A stretch of DNA of 64,000 nucleotides from NCBI GenBank assembly GCA_004362315.1, contig SNWL01000009.1, forward strand, positions 124,001 through 188,000. The letters run 5' to 3'. A model generated the notes under the pieces. That model saw only the letters and a list, made by a program, of their open reading frames with translations, was not told where the DNA came from and made no database searches. Each line of letters opens with the position of its first letter. The first letter of the stretch is position 1. Positions 23,878 to 32,618 of this stretch are shown in pieces. The DNA comes from Mycobacterium sp. BK086. GTDB lineage: Bacteria; Actinomycetota; Actinomycetes; Mycobacteriales; Mycobacteriaceae. The translations under genes and the position numbers were made by a program.

Positions 23878-24969
23878 CTACTGTGCGGTCACGCCGGCTG
23901 GAATGTCTATGCCATAGAGCCGCGCGGCATTGCGCCAGCAGACTTTCTCCCGCTGTTCAGGTGTCCACGCTGCGGGTAGCGCGTGGATATCGGCGCAGTG
24001 CCAGTGCGGATAGCTCGAACCGAACATCACCATGTCCTCCTTGCCGGTGAAGGACAGCCATTGGTCGGCGAAGTCGGCATCCCCTGGCCCATCGAGGCTG
24101 TTGTGGATGAAGTGAATGTGTCCGGGCAGGTAATCGCTGGGCATCTTCGGCGCCCACGGCGTCTGCTCCAGGTGGGGCCGCCCGAAGCAGTCCATCCGCC
24201 ACATGAAGGGCGTCATCATGTCGCCGGCACCGTCGGCGAAGACGAACTTCAGGTCCGGCCACCGCTCGAACACACCCTCGGCGATCAGGTTCATCAGGTG
24301 ATAGATGTAATTGAGCGACATGAAGCCCAGGTACTGCTCGAAGGTCCTGGTGTGCCCGGACGGGGTCGGCGGGAACGCGATGCCCTCGCCGGTTTCGATG
24401 TGGACGGCCACCGGTAATCCGGCGTCGACCGCCGCCTGCCACAAGTCCCAGAACTGCGGCTTGCCGTAGAGCTCGCGAGACTGCAGCGGGATGCCGATCT
24501 GCACGACGCGGGGGTGGTCCTTGTACTTGTCGATCTCGCGCAATGCGCCGCGGATGTCGTCGGGGTTGACCCGAATGGTGCCGCGGAAGCGCTCGCCGAA
24601 CTCGGGGTGGTCCAGCCAGCGCGAGACCATCATCTCGTTGTGGGCGGCCAGGATCGCCGTGCCCAGGTGCCGGTCGGGCATGATGCCCCGGCCCATCGGG
24701 TGCAGGACCGCGACGTCGACCCCACGATCGGTGAACAGCTGCTGGGCGACGAACGCCGGGTCGGATCCCGGGTACTGCCGGTCGGGTCCGCGGGTTCCGT
24801 CGAGGTACTCGCCGCCGGGGGCGCCGTACCAGTCCATCTCGTAGTCGGGGAAGCCACGACTCTTGAACGGCTCCCGCATCACTCCCCGCAACTCGGGGGT
24901 CGACCCGAAGAAGATGTGCACGCTCGCGTCGATCACGGGAGTCGTCGTCCCGTCGCGGTGCTCTATCAC
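23878..24969 (-). CDS. Amidohydrolase-2 family metal-dependent hydrolase
   Basis: 363 residues. I chose GTG at 24967-24969 because GGAAGG lies 7 nt upstream; GTG 24978 is an alternative. The N-terminus TPVIDASVHIFF supplies the first Asp and His, VAVHIETGEG another strand, KFVFADGAGDMMTPFMWRMD and VMFGSSYPHWHCADIH the late ligands. It is a paralogue of the downstream gene. Being first in the leftward operon, it follows the operator candidate at 25025-25039, which it shares with the divergent acyl-CoA dehydrogenase pair. Function within the pathway is unknown. Confidence 0.9.
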   Translation of the reverse strand: MIEHRDGTTTPVIDASVHIFFGSTPELRGVMREPFKSRGFPDYEMDWYGAPGGEYLDGTRGPDRQYPGSDPAFVAQQLFTDRGVDVAVLHPMGRGIMPDRHLGTAILAAHNEMMVSRWLDHPEFGERFRGTIRVNPDDIRGALREIDKYKDHPRVVQIGIPLQSRELYGKPQFWDLWQAAVDAGLPVAVHIETGEGIAFPPTPSGHTRTFEQYLGFMSLNYIYHLMNLIAEGVFERWPDLKFVFADGAGDMMTPFMWRMDCFGRPHLEQTPWAPKMPSDYLPGHIHFIHNSLDGPGDADFADQWLSFTGKEDMVMFGSSYPHWHCADIHALPAAWTPEQREKVCWRNAARLYGIDIPAGVTAQ

Positions 24970-25022
24970 CAAACCCACCTTCCGGGTGCTCGAACTGGCG
25001 TGTAAATCCAAGTTCTTCAACG

Positions 25023-25041
25023 GCAAGAATACTGTTCTCGC
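25023..25041. promoter_or_regulatory. Operator candidate AAGAA-N5-TTCTC (site 3) between divergent operons
   Basis: GCAAGAATACTGTTCTCGC matches the shared palindrome with one mismatch (AAGAA for GAGAA; core 25025-25039). It lies 56 nt upstream of the minus-strand amidohydrolase start and 162 nt before the plus-strand dehydrogenase start. A related but weaker element is at 25147-25168. Confidence 0.5.
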
Positions 25042-25146
25042 GATTGAGAGTAGAACCTCATTACCACTTTGCCTCAACCGACCGTAGGCAGCAAGCAAAT
25101 CAGCCGGTAGAGTGCGATACCGTCTAGGGAGAACCGGTGGCGCACG

Positions 25147-25168
25147 AATGGAGAATTGGATTTCCATT
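25147..25168. promoter_or_regulatory. Imperfect palindrome AATGGA...TCCATT upstream of fadE pair
   Basis: The outer arms AATGGA (25147-25152) and TCCATT (25163-25168) are perfect. Inside it the string GAGAA-TTGGA-TTTCC keeps the GAGAA-N5 spacing of the shared operator with two mismatches in the right arm. It ends 32 nt before the GTG at 25201, where it could control the dehydrogenase operon. Confidence 0.4.
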
Positions 25169-25200
25169 CACATCGGTCCCGTCCGGGCAGGAGGCAACGG

Positions 25201-26193
25201 GTGCTATTGGAATTCGATGCTGATCAGCGGTTGTGGCAGGACACTGTGCGCGACGCGGTGGCCAAGCAGTGCCCGGCCTCGCTGATCCGCGGGATCGCCG
25301 AGGACGGCGTCGACCCGGGACCGCTGTGGGAGTCCTACGTCGAGGCGGGCTGGACCGAACTGGCCGAGGCCGAGAACGCCGTCGAACTCGCGATCGTGCT
25401 CGAGGAGTTCGGCCGCGCGACGGACCCGACCCCGTTCCTGGCGACCCTCACCCAATTCGCGCCGTTGGCCGGCGACCGCTACGACCCGCAGCAGGCGGGC
25501 GCGGCGGTGTTCGACGGCGTCACCGCACATCGGGATGCCGACGGGTGGGTGCTGTCGGGGACCGCGCGCTACGTCCTGGACGCCGACCGCGCGCAGAAGC
25601 TGGCCGTGGTGACCGACGGCGGCGTCTTCCTCGTCGACGCGTCCGTCGCGACCGTGACCCCGATCCAGGTTTTCGACCCGGTGCTGCACGTCGCCGATGT
25701 GACGTTCCCCGGTGTGCGTGTCTCCGATGACGACCGCGTGCACGCCGACGCCGAGCGGGCCCGGCACATCGCACTGACCGGCCTGGCGATCACAACGGTC
25801 GGGGCGTGTCAGCGCATTCTCGATCTGGCCTTGCAGCATGTGCGGGACCGCCAGCAGTTCGGGGTGCCGATCGGCTCGTTCCAGGCCGTGCAGCACAAGG
25901 CCGTCGACATGCACGTCGCGATCGAGCGGGCCCGCGCCCTGGCCTACTTCGCCGCCTTGACGATCAGCGCCGACGACCCGCGCAGGCGGTTGGCCGCGGC
26001 CATGGCGAAAGCGGCGGCGGGTGACTGCCAGTCGGTGGTGTTCCGGCATGGCCTCCAACTGTTCGGAGCCATGGGCTTCACGTGGGAGAACGACGTCCAA
26101 TTCGCGCTCAAGCGCGCCAAGGCCGGCGAGCTGATGCTGGGCGGCGCTGCCGAACACCGCGCCGTCATCGCCGACGAGTACCGGGAACTGTAG
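25201..26193 (+). CDS. Acyl-CoA dehydrogenase, short non-canonical subunit
   Basis: 330 residues from GTG 25201, with AGGAGG 6 nt upstream. The N-terminal and middle domains are shortened and the FAD/substrate loop TEPxxGSD is absent. The C-terminal helical domain is kept (ALQHVRDRQQFGVPIGSFQAVQHK, then GLQLFGAMGFTWENDVQFALKRAK) but ends LMLGGAAEHRAV without the GTSE loop. In mycobacterial alpha2beta2 dehydrogenases one subunit is degenerate like this and the other carries catalysis. The next gene starts directly at the stop codon of this one and encodes a full dehydrogenase, so I infer a heterotetramer acting on a bulky CoA ester. Confidence 0.9.
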   Translation: MLLEFDADQRLWQDTVRDAVAKQCPASLIRGIAEDGVDPGPLWESYVEAGWTELAEAENAVELAIVLEEFGRATDPTPFLATLTQFAPLAGDRYDPQQAGAAVFDGVTAHRDADGWVLSGTARYVLDADRAQKLAVVTDGGVFLVDASVATVTPIQVFDPVLHVADVTFPGVRVSDDDRVHADAERARHIALTGLAITTVGACQRILDLALQHVRDRQQFGVPIGSFQAVQHKAVDMHVAIERARALAYFAALTISADDPRRRLAAAMAKAAAGDCQSVVFRHGLQLFGAMGFTWENDVQFALKRAKAGELMLGGAAEHRAVIADEYREL

Positions 26194-27372
26194 ATGCAAC
26201 TTTCATTCGATCCCGACGTCGAGGCCTTCCGCGACGAGTTCAGTGCGTTCCTCGACGCCAACCTGCCGACCGAGGCCGAGACCCTGGAGCGGCCACGGTC
26301 GGTGTCGCACATGCCCGACTGGGCGCGACGCTGGCAGCGGCTCTTGTTCGACAACGGTTGGCTGCTGCCCGCGCAGCCGCCCGAGTTCGGCGGCCGCAAC
26401 GCGTCGATCTTGCAGCAATTCGTCCATCTCGAGGAGCTGTGCAACCGGCGGATCTATCACAGCTTCAACCCGCAGGGCGTGAACATCATTGCGGCGTCGC
26501 TGATCTCGTTCGGCTCCGATGAGCAGAAGCACCGCTGGGCGGTGCCCGTGCTCAAAGGCGAGAAGACCGCATCGCTGGGCATGAGCGAGCCGAGTGCCGG
26601 TTCCGATCTGGCCTCCCTGCGCACGCGTGCGGTACGCGACGGCGACCACTTCGTGGTCAACGGCCAGAAGGTGTGGACCTCCGGTGCGCACGACGCCGAC
26701 TTCCTGCTGACATTCGTACGGACCGATCCGGATGCGCCCAAGCACAAGGGGATCAGCGTGCTGATCATCCCGACCGACCTGCCCGGGGTGGTATGCCGGC
26801 CGTTCGCGTCGATCTGCGGGGTCGACGACAAGGATTTCAACGAGGTGTTCTTCACCGATGTGCGGGTGCCTGCCGAGAATCTCGTCGGTCCGCTCAACGG
26901 CGGCTGGGGAGTGGCCAACGGGTCCCTGGGCCACGAGCGCACGATGATGTGGCTGGGATTCGCCGACCGGATCGCCAACATGATCGGCGACTTCGAACCG
27001 CGCACGCCGCTGGAGAAAGACCAGTACGCCTCGATGATCATGGACTACCAGGCATTGCGCCTGATGGGTTCCTCCGGGCTGGCCAAGGCCGCGCGGGGCG
27101 AATCCGACGTGGCATCGGTGTCAGTCGTCAAGCTGTTCGGCTCGGAGGCGGAGTTGCGCGCGTCCGAATACGCTCTTGCCGCAGCGGGTTCGGATGGCCT
27201 GGTGCATCCGTCCAGCACGGGACCGTATGCGCACATGAACCTGGATCACTACTTCGCGAGCTGGTTCGAGCGTCATGCGCGCAGCTTCTCGGGAACGATC
27301 GCCGGGGGGACCTCGGAGATCCAGCGCAACATCATCGCCCAGCAGGTTCTGGGTCTCCCGCGCGGCAAATAG
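26194..27372 (+). CDS. Acyl-CoA dehydrogenase, catalytic subunit of a pair
   Basis: 392 residues; its ATG follows the stop of the short subunit with no gap. All family motifs are present: GMSEPSAGSDLASLRTRAV, VVNGQKVWTSGAH, FFTDVRVPAENLVG, GHERTMMWLGF, and AGGTSEIQRNIIAQQVLGLPRG at the end with the catalytic Glu context. It introduces a double bond next to the thioester with FAD. Paired with the upstream degenerate subunit it resembles steroid-type dehydrogenases of actinobacteria. A strong intrinsic terminator follows 31 nt after the stop. Confidence 0.93.
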   Translation: MQLSFDPDVEAFRDEFSAFLDANLPTEAETLERPRSVSHMPDWARRWQRLLFDNGWLLPAQPPEFGGRNASILQQFVHLEELCNRRIYHSFNPQGVNIIAASLISFGSDEQKHRWAVPVLKGEKTASLGMSEPSAGSDLASLRTRAVRDGDHFVVNGQKVWTSGAHDADFLLTFVRTDPDAPKHKGISVLIIPTDLPGVVCRPFASICGVDDKDFNEVFFTDVRVPAENLVGPLNGGWGVANGSLGHERTMMWLGFADRIANMIGDFEPRTPLEKDQYASMIMDYQALRLMGSSGLAKAARGESDVASVSVVKLFGSEAELRASEYALAAAGSDGLVHPSSTGPYAHMNLDHYFASWFERHARSFSGTIAGGTSEIQRNIIAQQVLGLPRGK

Positions 27373-27403
27373 GCCGTATCCCGCCCAGCGCGACCCGATC
27401 CAC

Positions 27404-27445
27404 CTCTGCTCGTCGCCATACCCACGGCGGCGAGCAGAGCTTTTT
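27404..27445 (+). terminator. Intrinsic terminator after the acyl-CoA dehydrogenase pair
   Basis: CTCTGCTCGTCGCC (27404-27417) pairs with GGCGGCGAGCAGAG (27426-27439) with one mismatch and an 8-nt loop. C and five T follow. It isolates the operon from the long gap before the repeat protein. Confidence 0.85.
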
Positions 27446-28324
27446 CACGCCTGGTGACGGCAGCTTTCTGCACGAGGGTTAATTCTGACTCGCGGTTGGG
27501 TACATCTCCGTCTGCCCGCAGGGCGCGGAGTCCCGGAAGCCGACCGGTGGCACCGCTGCAGATTGTTTGCTGACCGATTCCGGGCCTCATCGACGGGCTC
27601 TCAGGAATTTCTAGGATTGCGAGCGCGATCCTGTGAGAAATACGCACCTAGTTAATGCGACTGGACCCAATTAAGTCCGGATAATCCACGCAGTCAGCGA
27701 ACATAGAGCGCCCCGTAATCAGGGAATACCAATAACGCTCGCCGCCTTGGCGGTGCTGCGCTCCCAGGTCTACCGCTCGGTGAGCTTGGGAAACACGTTG
27801 GTCCCACTGTTCCCACCCGGCGCACGGTTCAAACCACCGCTCGCAAACTCGTCAGCGATGTCAGTCCCCGAGCTACTGCGGCCGGGCGAGCTCGTGGGAG
27901 CGGGCCCGGTGCGGCGTGTCGCCGCTGTGAATCTCCATGAATTTTTCCGGAAGCCGCCTGCCGGGGGCAACGGTCACGGCGAAGGCGGCTGTGGGCCACC
28001 GGGTTAAGCGGACAGCTTGCTATCACTTGACCGGGCGTATGGCCTGCGCGCAAAGCCGGGACGTGCGCTACCAGGCGTCGGCAGCACACACGCAGGTCGC
28101 AGCCCGCTCGGCTCATGGGCACAGCAGCAGCACCGATATTTGCTAATCATTTGTATGCACGAACGTCAAATAAATTTAGCGAAGTTCGCGACAGCTAACT
28201 GGAAGCATTTCGCTTCTTAAATTGACTAGCAACGCAAAAAATCTGAGAGGAATCTCTTGGCTACTTAGGTTCTTCTCAGGTAAGTTCGCGCCTATCGGGG
28301 CACAGCCATTTTGAAGGGATAGTC
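27446..28324. other. Long intergenic region before the repeat-protein gene
   Basis: About 880 bp without a convincing gene. The right third (about 28130-28320) is clearly AT-richer than the surroundings and contains short inverted repeats: GCGAA-G-TTCGC (28179-28189), GAAGC-N5-GCTTC (28202-28216) and GAGA-GGAA-TCTC near 28244. A ribosome site GAAGGGA precedes the ATG at 28325. The middle part (27740-28010) has weak coding character on both strands but no start, ribosome site or family match that I can defend. It is most likely a long 5' regulatory region, perhaps with a remnant gene. Confidence 0.5.
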
Positions 28325-31300
28325 ATGGACGTTGCTGTTCGGTCATACCTGACCGCGGGGGTGGCAGTATTCGGCGCGAGCGCGATTGCGTTGGCGCCCA
28401 TTCAGGTCACGCCGCCAAACCTCCATCTAGCGCAAGATCGGGCGCTCTCGGCCCTGGCCGATGTCTCACTGTCCTCGCTCTCCGATGTCATCCAGGCGAT
28501 CAACAACGGCTGGAACGGCGTGAAGGGCGGGCTCAACGCCCTCAACGGCGCCGCCGACACCGCGATCACTCAGTTGGGTGACGCGCTGCAGGCCGCGCTC
28601 ATCTCCGGCATTGGATCGGGTAACACGGCGGTCCAGTCCATCGTCGACGGTCTACTCGACGGCGGCAGCGCGCTCGCCCAAGCGGTCGACAACGCCGTGG
28701 CTCAGTTCGGAGATCCCCAGGTCTTCATCAATGCCCTGGTGCAGGCGTTCACCAATGTGAACGTCAACCTCGGACTGGCGCTGCAGGCTGCGCTCAATGT
28801 GAGCATCCAGGGTGCGGCCGATCTGGCCGCTGCCATCGAGGCCGGCGGCGCCGCGCTCGCTGCCGCGTTCAACGCTGCCGTGGCCGCATTCCCGAGCCCG
28901 GCGGACTTCGCCGCCGCTCTGACCGCTGCGTTGTCGGCGGTCAACCCGACCCTCGGCATCCTCGCCAATGCGCTGACGACGTTCACGGGTCAGTTGAACG
29001 AGACGCTGCAGGCGGGAATTGCGGCCGGGCTCACCGGTTTCCAGGCGCTGCTCAATGCGCTGAGCAATCCGGCGAGCGCTTTGTTCGCGGCCTTCCAGGC
29101 TGCGCTGGCGGCGTTCCCGAACCCGCAGGCGTTCTTCAACGCGCTGGTTCAGGCGTTCGGCAACATCGACGTCAACCTCGGGCTGGCCCTGCAGGCTGTC
29201 ATCAACGCGACCATCGACGGACCGCAGGCGTTCCTCGAGGCGCTGGTCTCCGGTGGGGCCGCGTTGGCGGCGGCTTTCAATGCCGCACTGGCCAACTTCC
29301 CCAGTCCGGCAGCGTTCGTTGCGGCCCTCAACGGTGCACTCGCGGCGATCAATCCGACCCTCGGCGTTCTGGCCACTGCCTTCACCAACTTCACGGGTCA
29401 GCTCGCTGACACGCTGCAGGCGGGAATTGCGGCCGGGCTCACCGGTTTCCAGGCGCTGCTCAATGCGCTGAGCAATCCGGCGAGCGCTTTGTTCGCGGCC
29501 TTCCAGGCTGCGCTGGCGGCGTTCCCGAACCCGCAGGCGTTCTTCAACGCGCTGGTTCAGGCGTTCGGCAACATCGACGTCAACCTCGGGCTGGCCCTGC
29601 AGGCTGTCATCAACGCGACCATCAACGGACCGCAGGCGTTCCTCAACGCACTGATCCAAGGTGGGGCGGCACTGGCCGCGGCCTTCAATGCCGCACTGGC
29701 CAACTTCCCCTCGCCGCAGGCATTCGTCGACGCGTTCACGGGCGCACTGGCGGCGCTCAACCCGACGCTCGGCATCCTCGCCAACGCGTTCACCACGTTC
29801 ACGGGTCAGCTCGCTACCACGCTCCAGGCCGGAATTGCGGCCGGGCTCACCGGTTTCCAGGCGCTGCTCGATGCGCTGGGCAATCCGGCCAGTGCTTTGT
29901 ACGCGGCTTTCCAGGCTGCGCTGGCGGCGTTCCCGAACCCGGAGGCGTTCTTCAACGCGCTGGTTCAGGCGTTCAGCAATATCGACGTCAACCTCGGGCT
30001 GGCCTTGCAGGCGGCGCTCAGTCTCGGTGTCGATGGCCTACAGGGCTTCATCGATGCGCTCGTCTCGGGCGGGGCAACCCTGGCCGCGGCCTTCAACGCC
30101 GCGCTGGCCAACTTCCCGTCGCCGGCGGCATTCGTGGCGGCCCTCAACGGTGCGCTCGCGGCCATCAACCCGACCCTCGGGGTATTGGCCAATGCGCTGA
30201 CGACCTTCACGGGGCAGTTGGCTGACACGCTGCAGGCCGGAATTGCGGCTGGGCTCACCGGTTTCCAGGCGCTGCTCAATGCGCTGGGCAATCCGGCCAG
30301 CGCCCTGTTCGCGGCCTTCCAGGCAGCCCTGAACGCCTTCCCGAACCCGCAGGCGTTCATCAACGCGCTGGTTCAGGCGTTCGGCAGCATCGACGTCAAC
30401 CTCGGGCTCGCCTTGCAGGCGGTGCTGAACGCGGCGATCGACGGACCGCAGGCGTTCCTCAACGCGCTGATCCAGGGTGGGGCGGCACTGGCCGCGGCCT
30501 TCAACGCCGCGCTGGCCAACTTCCCGTCACCGCAGGCCTTCGTGGATGCGTTCGTCGGAGCCTTGGCGGCGATCAACCCGACGCTCGGGGTGCTGGCCAA
30601 CGCCTTCACCACGTTCACTGGCCAGCTCGCCGACACCATCCAGGCGGGAATTGCGGCCGGGCTCACCGGATTCCAGGCGCTGCTCGATGCGCTCGGTAAC
30701 CCGGCCAGTGCCCTGTTCGCGGCGCTCCAGGCGGCCATTGCCGCCTTCCCGAACCCGCAGGCGTTCTTCAACGCTCTGGTTCAGGCGTTCAGCAATATCG
30801 ACGTCAACCTGGGGCTGGCCCTGCAGGCCATCATCAACGCGACGATCGATGGTCCGCAGGCGTTCATCAACGCACTGGTCTCCGGTGGGGCGGCCTTGGC
30901 CGCGGCCTTCAACGCCGCGCTGGCCAACTTCCCGTCGCCGGCGGAGTTCGTCGCGGCCCTCAACGGTGCGCTCGCGGCGATCAACCCGACGCTCGGGGTG
31001 CTGGCCAACGCGTTCACCACGTTCACCGGCCAGCTCGCTGACACCATCCAGGCGGGAATTGCGGCGGGAGTCACCGGTTTCCAGGCGCTGCTCGACGCGC
31101 TCGGTAACCCGGCGAGTGCGTTGTTCGCTGCCTTCCAGGCGGCCCTGGCGGCGTTCCCGAACCCGCAGGCGTTCATCAACGCCCTGGTGGATGCGTTCGG
31201 CAACATCGACGCCAACCTTGGGCTCGCACTGCAGCTCGTGCTGAACGCGGCGATCGATGGTCCGCAGGCGTTCATCGATGCACTGGTCTCGGGTGGGGCG

Positions 31301-32557
31301 GCGTTGGCCGCGGCCTTCAATGCCGCGCTGGCGAACTTCCCGAGCCCGGAGGCGTTCGTGGCCGCACTGAACAACGCGTTGGGCGCGATCAACCCCGCGC
31401 TGGGAATCCTCGCTAACGCCTTCACGACGTTCACGGGCCAGGTGGCGGACACGATCCAGGCGGGAATTGCGGCGGGAGTCACCGGTTTCCAGGCGCTGCT
31501 CGATGCGCTGGGCAACCCGGCCAGCGCCCTGTATGCGGCGTTCCAGGCGGCCCTGGCGGCGTTCCCGAACCCGCAGGCCTTCATCAACGCCCTCGTGGAC
31601 GCCTTCAGCAACATCGACGTCAACCTGGGTCTTGCGCTGCAAGCGGTGCTCAACCTGAATCTCGATGGGGCACAGGCGATCATCAACGCGTTGGCGAACG
31701 GTGGCGCGCAGTTGGCCGCAGCGTTCAACGCCGCGCTGGCCAACTTCCCGAGCCCTGCCGCGTTTGTCGACGCGCTGACCGGTGTGCTCGGCGGCGGGCT
31801 CGATACGGTGCTCGCGGCCGGACAGCAGTTGTTCAACAACGGCGCCGCGGTGCTGCAGGCCGGCCTGGAAGCCGGTGTCGCAGCGGGCAACCAGTTGATC
31901 GATGCTCTCCGCAATGGGTTGGTCGTCGGCGGCACGGCACTGAACGCGGCGATCAATGCCGCGCTGGCGGCGTTCCCGACACCGGAAGCCGTGGTGAATG
32001 CTCTGGCGACCGCAGGTGCGAACTTCGCGGCAGGGCTGAACTCCCTGGTCAAGTCGATCAACGCGAGCCTGGGGATCAACATCAGCTTCAACCTCGGTGG
32101 TATCCACATCGGTGGTGGCATCAACGCCGGAGCAGGGGCTGCGGCCCTGGCCGCGGCCGGTGCCGCAGGAGCCGCCACGGTGAAGAGCGTCAACGATTCG
32201 GTGACGAGCATCGCCGGCAATGCGCCGACGGTCTCGCTGAAGGTCCCGGACAGCGCTCCGGCACCGGCAACCACGAGCAAGGCTGCTCCGAGCAAGACGG
32301 TGTCGGCTCCGTCGCTGCCCAAGCTGTCGCTGCCCGCGCCGCCGAAGCTGTCGCTGCCCGCGCCGCCGAAGCTGTCGCTGCCTGCGCCGCCCAAGGTGTC
32401 GCTGCCCGCGCCGCCCAAGGTGTCGCTGCCGTCGCTTCCGAAGCCGCCGTCGTCGAAGGGGTCCTCGGATTCCAAGAGCGACAGCTCGGCCAAGAGCGAC
32501 AGCTCGTCGAAGAAGTCCGGTGGCTCGGCCGGCAGCGCCAAGAAGGGCGCGGCCTAG
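28325..32557 (+). CDS. Giant exported repeat protein (1410 residues, 136-residue repeats)
   Basis: 1410 residues. Residues 1-26 (VRSYLTAGVAVFGASAIALAP) look like a signal peptide. From about residue 90 to 1180 the protein is a tandem array of a 136-residue unit with landmarks AGIAAGLTGFQALLNAL, NPASALFAAFQAALAAFPNP, VNLGLALQAV, GGAALAAAFNAALANFPSP and INPTLGVLANAFTTFTGQL. Seven unit starts lie exactly 408 bp apart; a diverged unit precedes and the last is 9 bp short. Almost no Cys or charged residues occur in the repeats, suggesting an amphipathic helical solenoid. The end has five K(L/V)SLPAPP octapeptides and a Ser/Lys-rich tail, as in cell-wall-spanning segments. It is not a PE or PPE protein by its N-terminus. 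Function unknown; surface or outer-membrane location is inferred. Confidence 0.9.
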   Translation: MDVAVRSYLTAGVAVFGASAIALAPIQVTPPNLHLAQDRALSALADVSLSSLSDVIQAINNGWNGVKGGLNALNGAADTAITQLGDALQAALISGIGSGNTAVQSIVDGLLDGGSALAQAVDNAVAQFGDPQVFINALVQAFTNVNVNLGLALQAALNVSIQGAADLAAAIEAGGAALAAAFNAAVAAFPSPADFAAALTAALSAVNPTLGILANALTTFTGQLNETLQAGIAAGLTGFQALLNALSNPASALFAAFQAALAAFPNPQAFFNALVQAFGNIDVNLGLALQAVINATIDGPQAFLEALVSGGAALAAAFNAALANFPSPAAFVAALNGALAAINPTLGVLATAFTNFTGQLADTLQAGIAAGLTGFQALLNALSNPASALFAAFQAALAAFPNPQAFFNALVQAFGNIDVNLGLALQAVINATINGPQAFLNALIQGGAALAAAFNAALANFPSPQAFVDAFTGALAALNPTLGILANAFTTFTGQLATTLQAGIAAGLTGFQALLDALGNPASALYAAFQAALAAFPNPEAFFNALVQAFSNIDVNLGLALQAALSLGVDGLQGFIDALVSGGATLAAAFNAALANFPSPAAFVAALNGALAAINPTLGVLANALTTFTGQLADTLQAGIAAGLTGFQALLNALGNPASALFAAFQAALNAFPNPQAFINALVQAFGSIDVNLGLALQAVLNAAIDGPQAFLNALIQGGAALAAAFNAALANFPSPQAFVDAFVGALAAINPTLGVLANAFTTFTGQLADTIQAGIAAGLTGFQALLDALGNPASALFAALQAAIAAFPNPQAFFNALVQAFSNIDVNLGLALQAIINATIDGPQAFINALVSGGAALAAAFNAALANFPSPAEFVAALNGALAAINPTLGVLANAFTTFTGQLADTIQAGIAAGVTGFQALLDALGNPASALFAAFQAALAAFPNPQAFINALVDAFGNIDANLGLALQLVLNAAIDGPQAFIDALVSGGAALAAAFNAALANFPSPEAFVAALNNALGAINPALGILANAFTTFTGQVADTIQAGIAAGVTGFQALLDALGNPASALYAAFQAALAAFPNPQAFINALVDAFSNIDVNLGLALQAVLNLNLDGAQAIINALANGGAQLAAAFNAALANFPSPAAFVDALTGVLGGGLDTVLAAGQQLFNNGAAVLQAGLEAGVAAGNQLIDALRNGLVVGGTALNAAINAALAAFPTPEAVVNALATAGANFAAGLNSLVKSINASLGINISFNLGGIHIGGGINAGAGAAALAAAGAAGAATVKSVNDSVTSIAGNAPTVSLKVPDSAPAPATTSKAAPSKTVSAPSLPKLSLPAPPKLSLPAPPKLSLPAPPKVSLPAPPKVSLPSLPKPPSSKGSSDSKSDSSAKSDSSSKKSGGSAGSAKKGAA
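29012..31858 (+). repeat. Seven tandem in-frame repeats, 408-bp period
   Basis: Unit starts (the GCN codon of AGIAAG) are at 29012, 29420, 29828, 30236, 30644, 31052 and 31460: six spacings of exactly 408 bp. The seventh unit is 399 bp and then the pattern decays. A diverged unit starting near 28592 is 12 bp longer. Units 1 and 2 are identical over about 213 nt (29003-29215 versus 29411-29623), which points to recent duplication or gene conversion. Confidence 0.92.
32321..32440 (+). repeat. 24-bp tandem repeat encoding KLSLPAPP octapeptides
   Basis: Units start at 32321, 32345, 32369, 32393 and 32417, all 24 bp apart and in frame. They encode KLSLPAPP or KVSLPAPP, with the last diverging to KVSLPSLP. 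The segment is at the C-terminal end of the giant repeat protein, where a proline-rich extended stalk is likely. Confidence 0.85.
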
Positions 32558-32562
32558 CCCAC

Positions 32563-32605
32563 AACGAATCGTGGCCCCTCCGAATGGAGGGGCCACGTTC
32601 GTTTT
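32563..32605. terminator. Terminator between the repeat protein and the convergent P450
   Basis: AACGAATCGTGGCCCCTCC (32563-32581) pairs with GGAGGGGCCACGTTCGTT (32586-32603) with one bulge or mismatch and a GAAT loop. TTTT completes it on the plus strand. It sits between the convergent stops at 32557 and 32619, so it may act in both directions. Confidence 0.85.
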
Positions 32606-32618
32606 GTCGGAAAGGCGT

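Noticed and set aside
27770..27970. Possible 66-codon minus-strand gene in the long gap
   Set aside because: No ribosome site, no recognisable domain, and an equally open frame exists on the other strand. Could be a remnant, but I cannot support it as a gene.
29012..31858. Repeat array considered as CRISPR or satellite DNA
   Set aside because: The period is 408 bp, fully in frame and protein-coding; there are no spacers or cas genes.
28325..32557. Repeat protein as a PE_PGRS or PPE-MPTR family member
   Set aside because: The N-terminus has no PE or PPE motif, and the repeats are not GGAGG- or NxGxGNxG-type.
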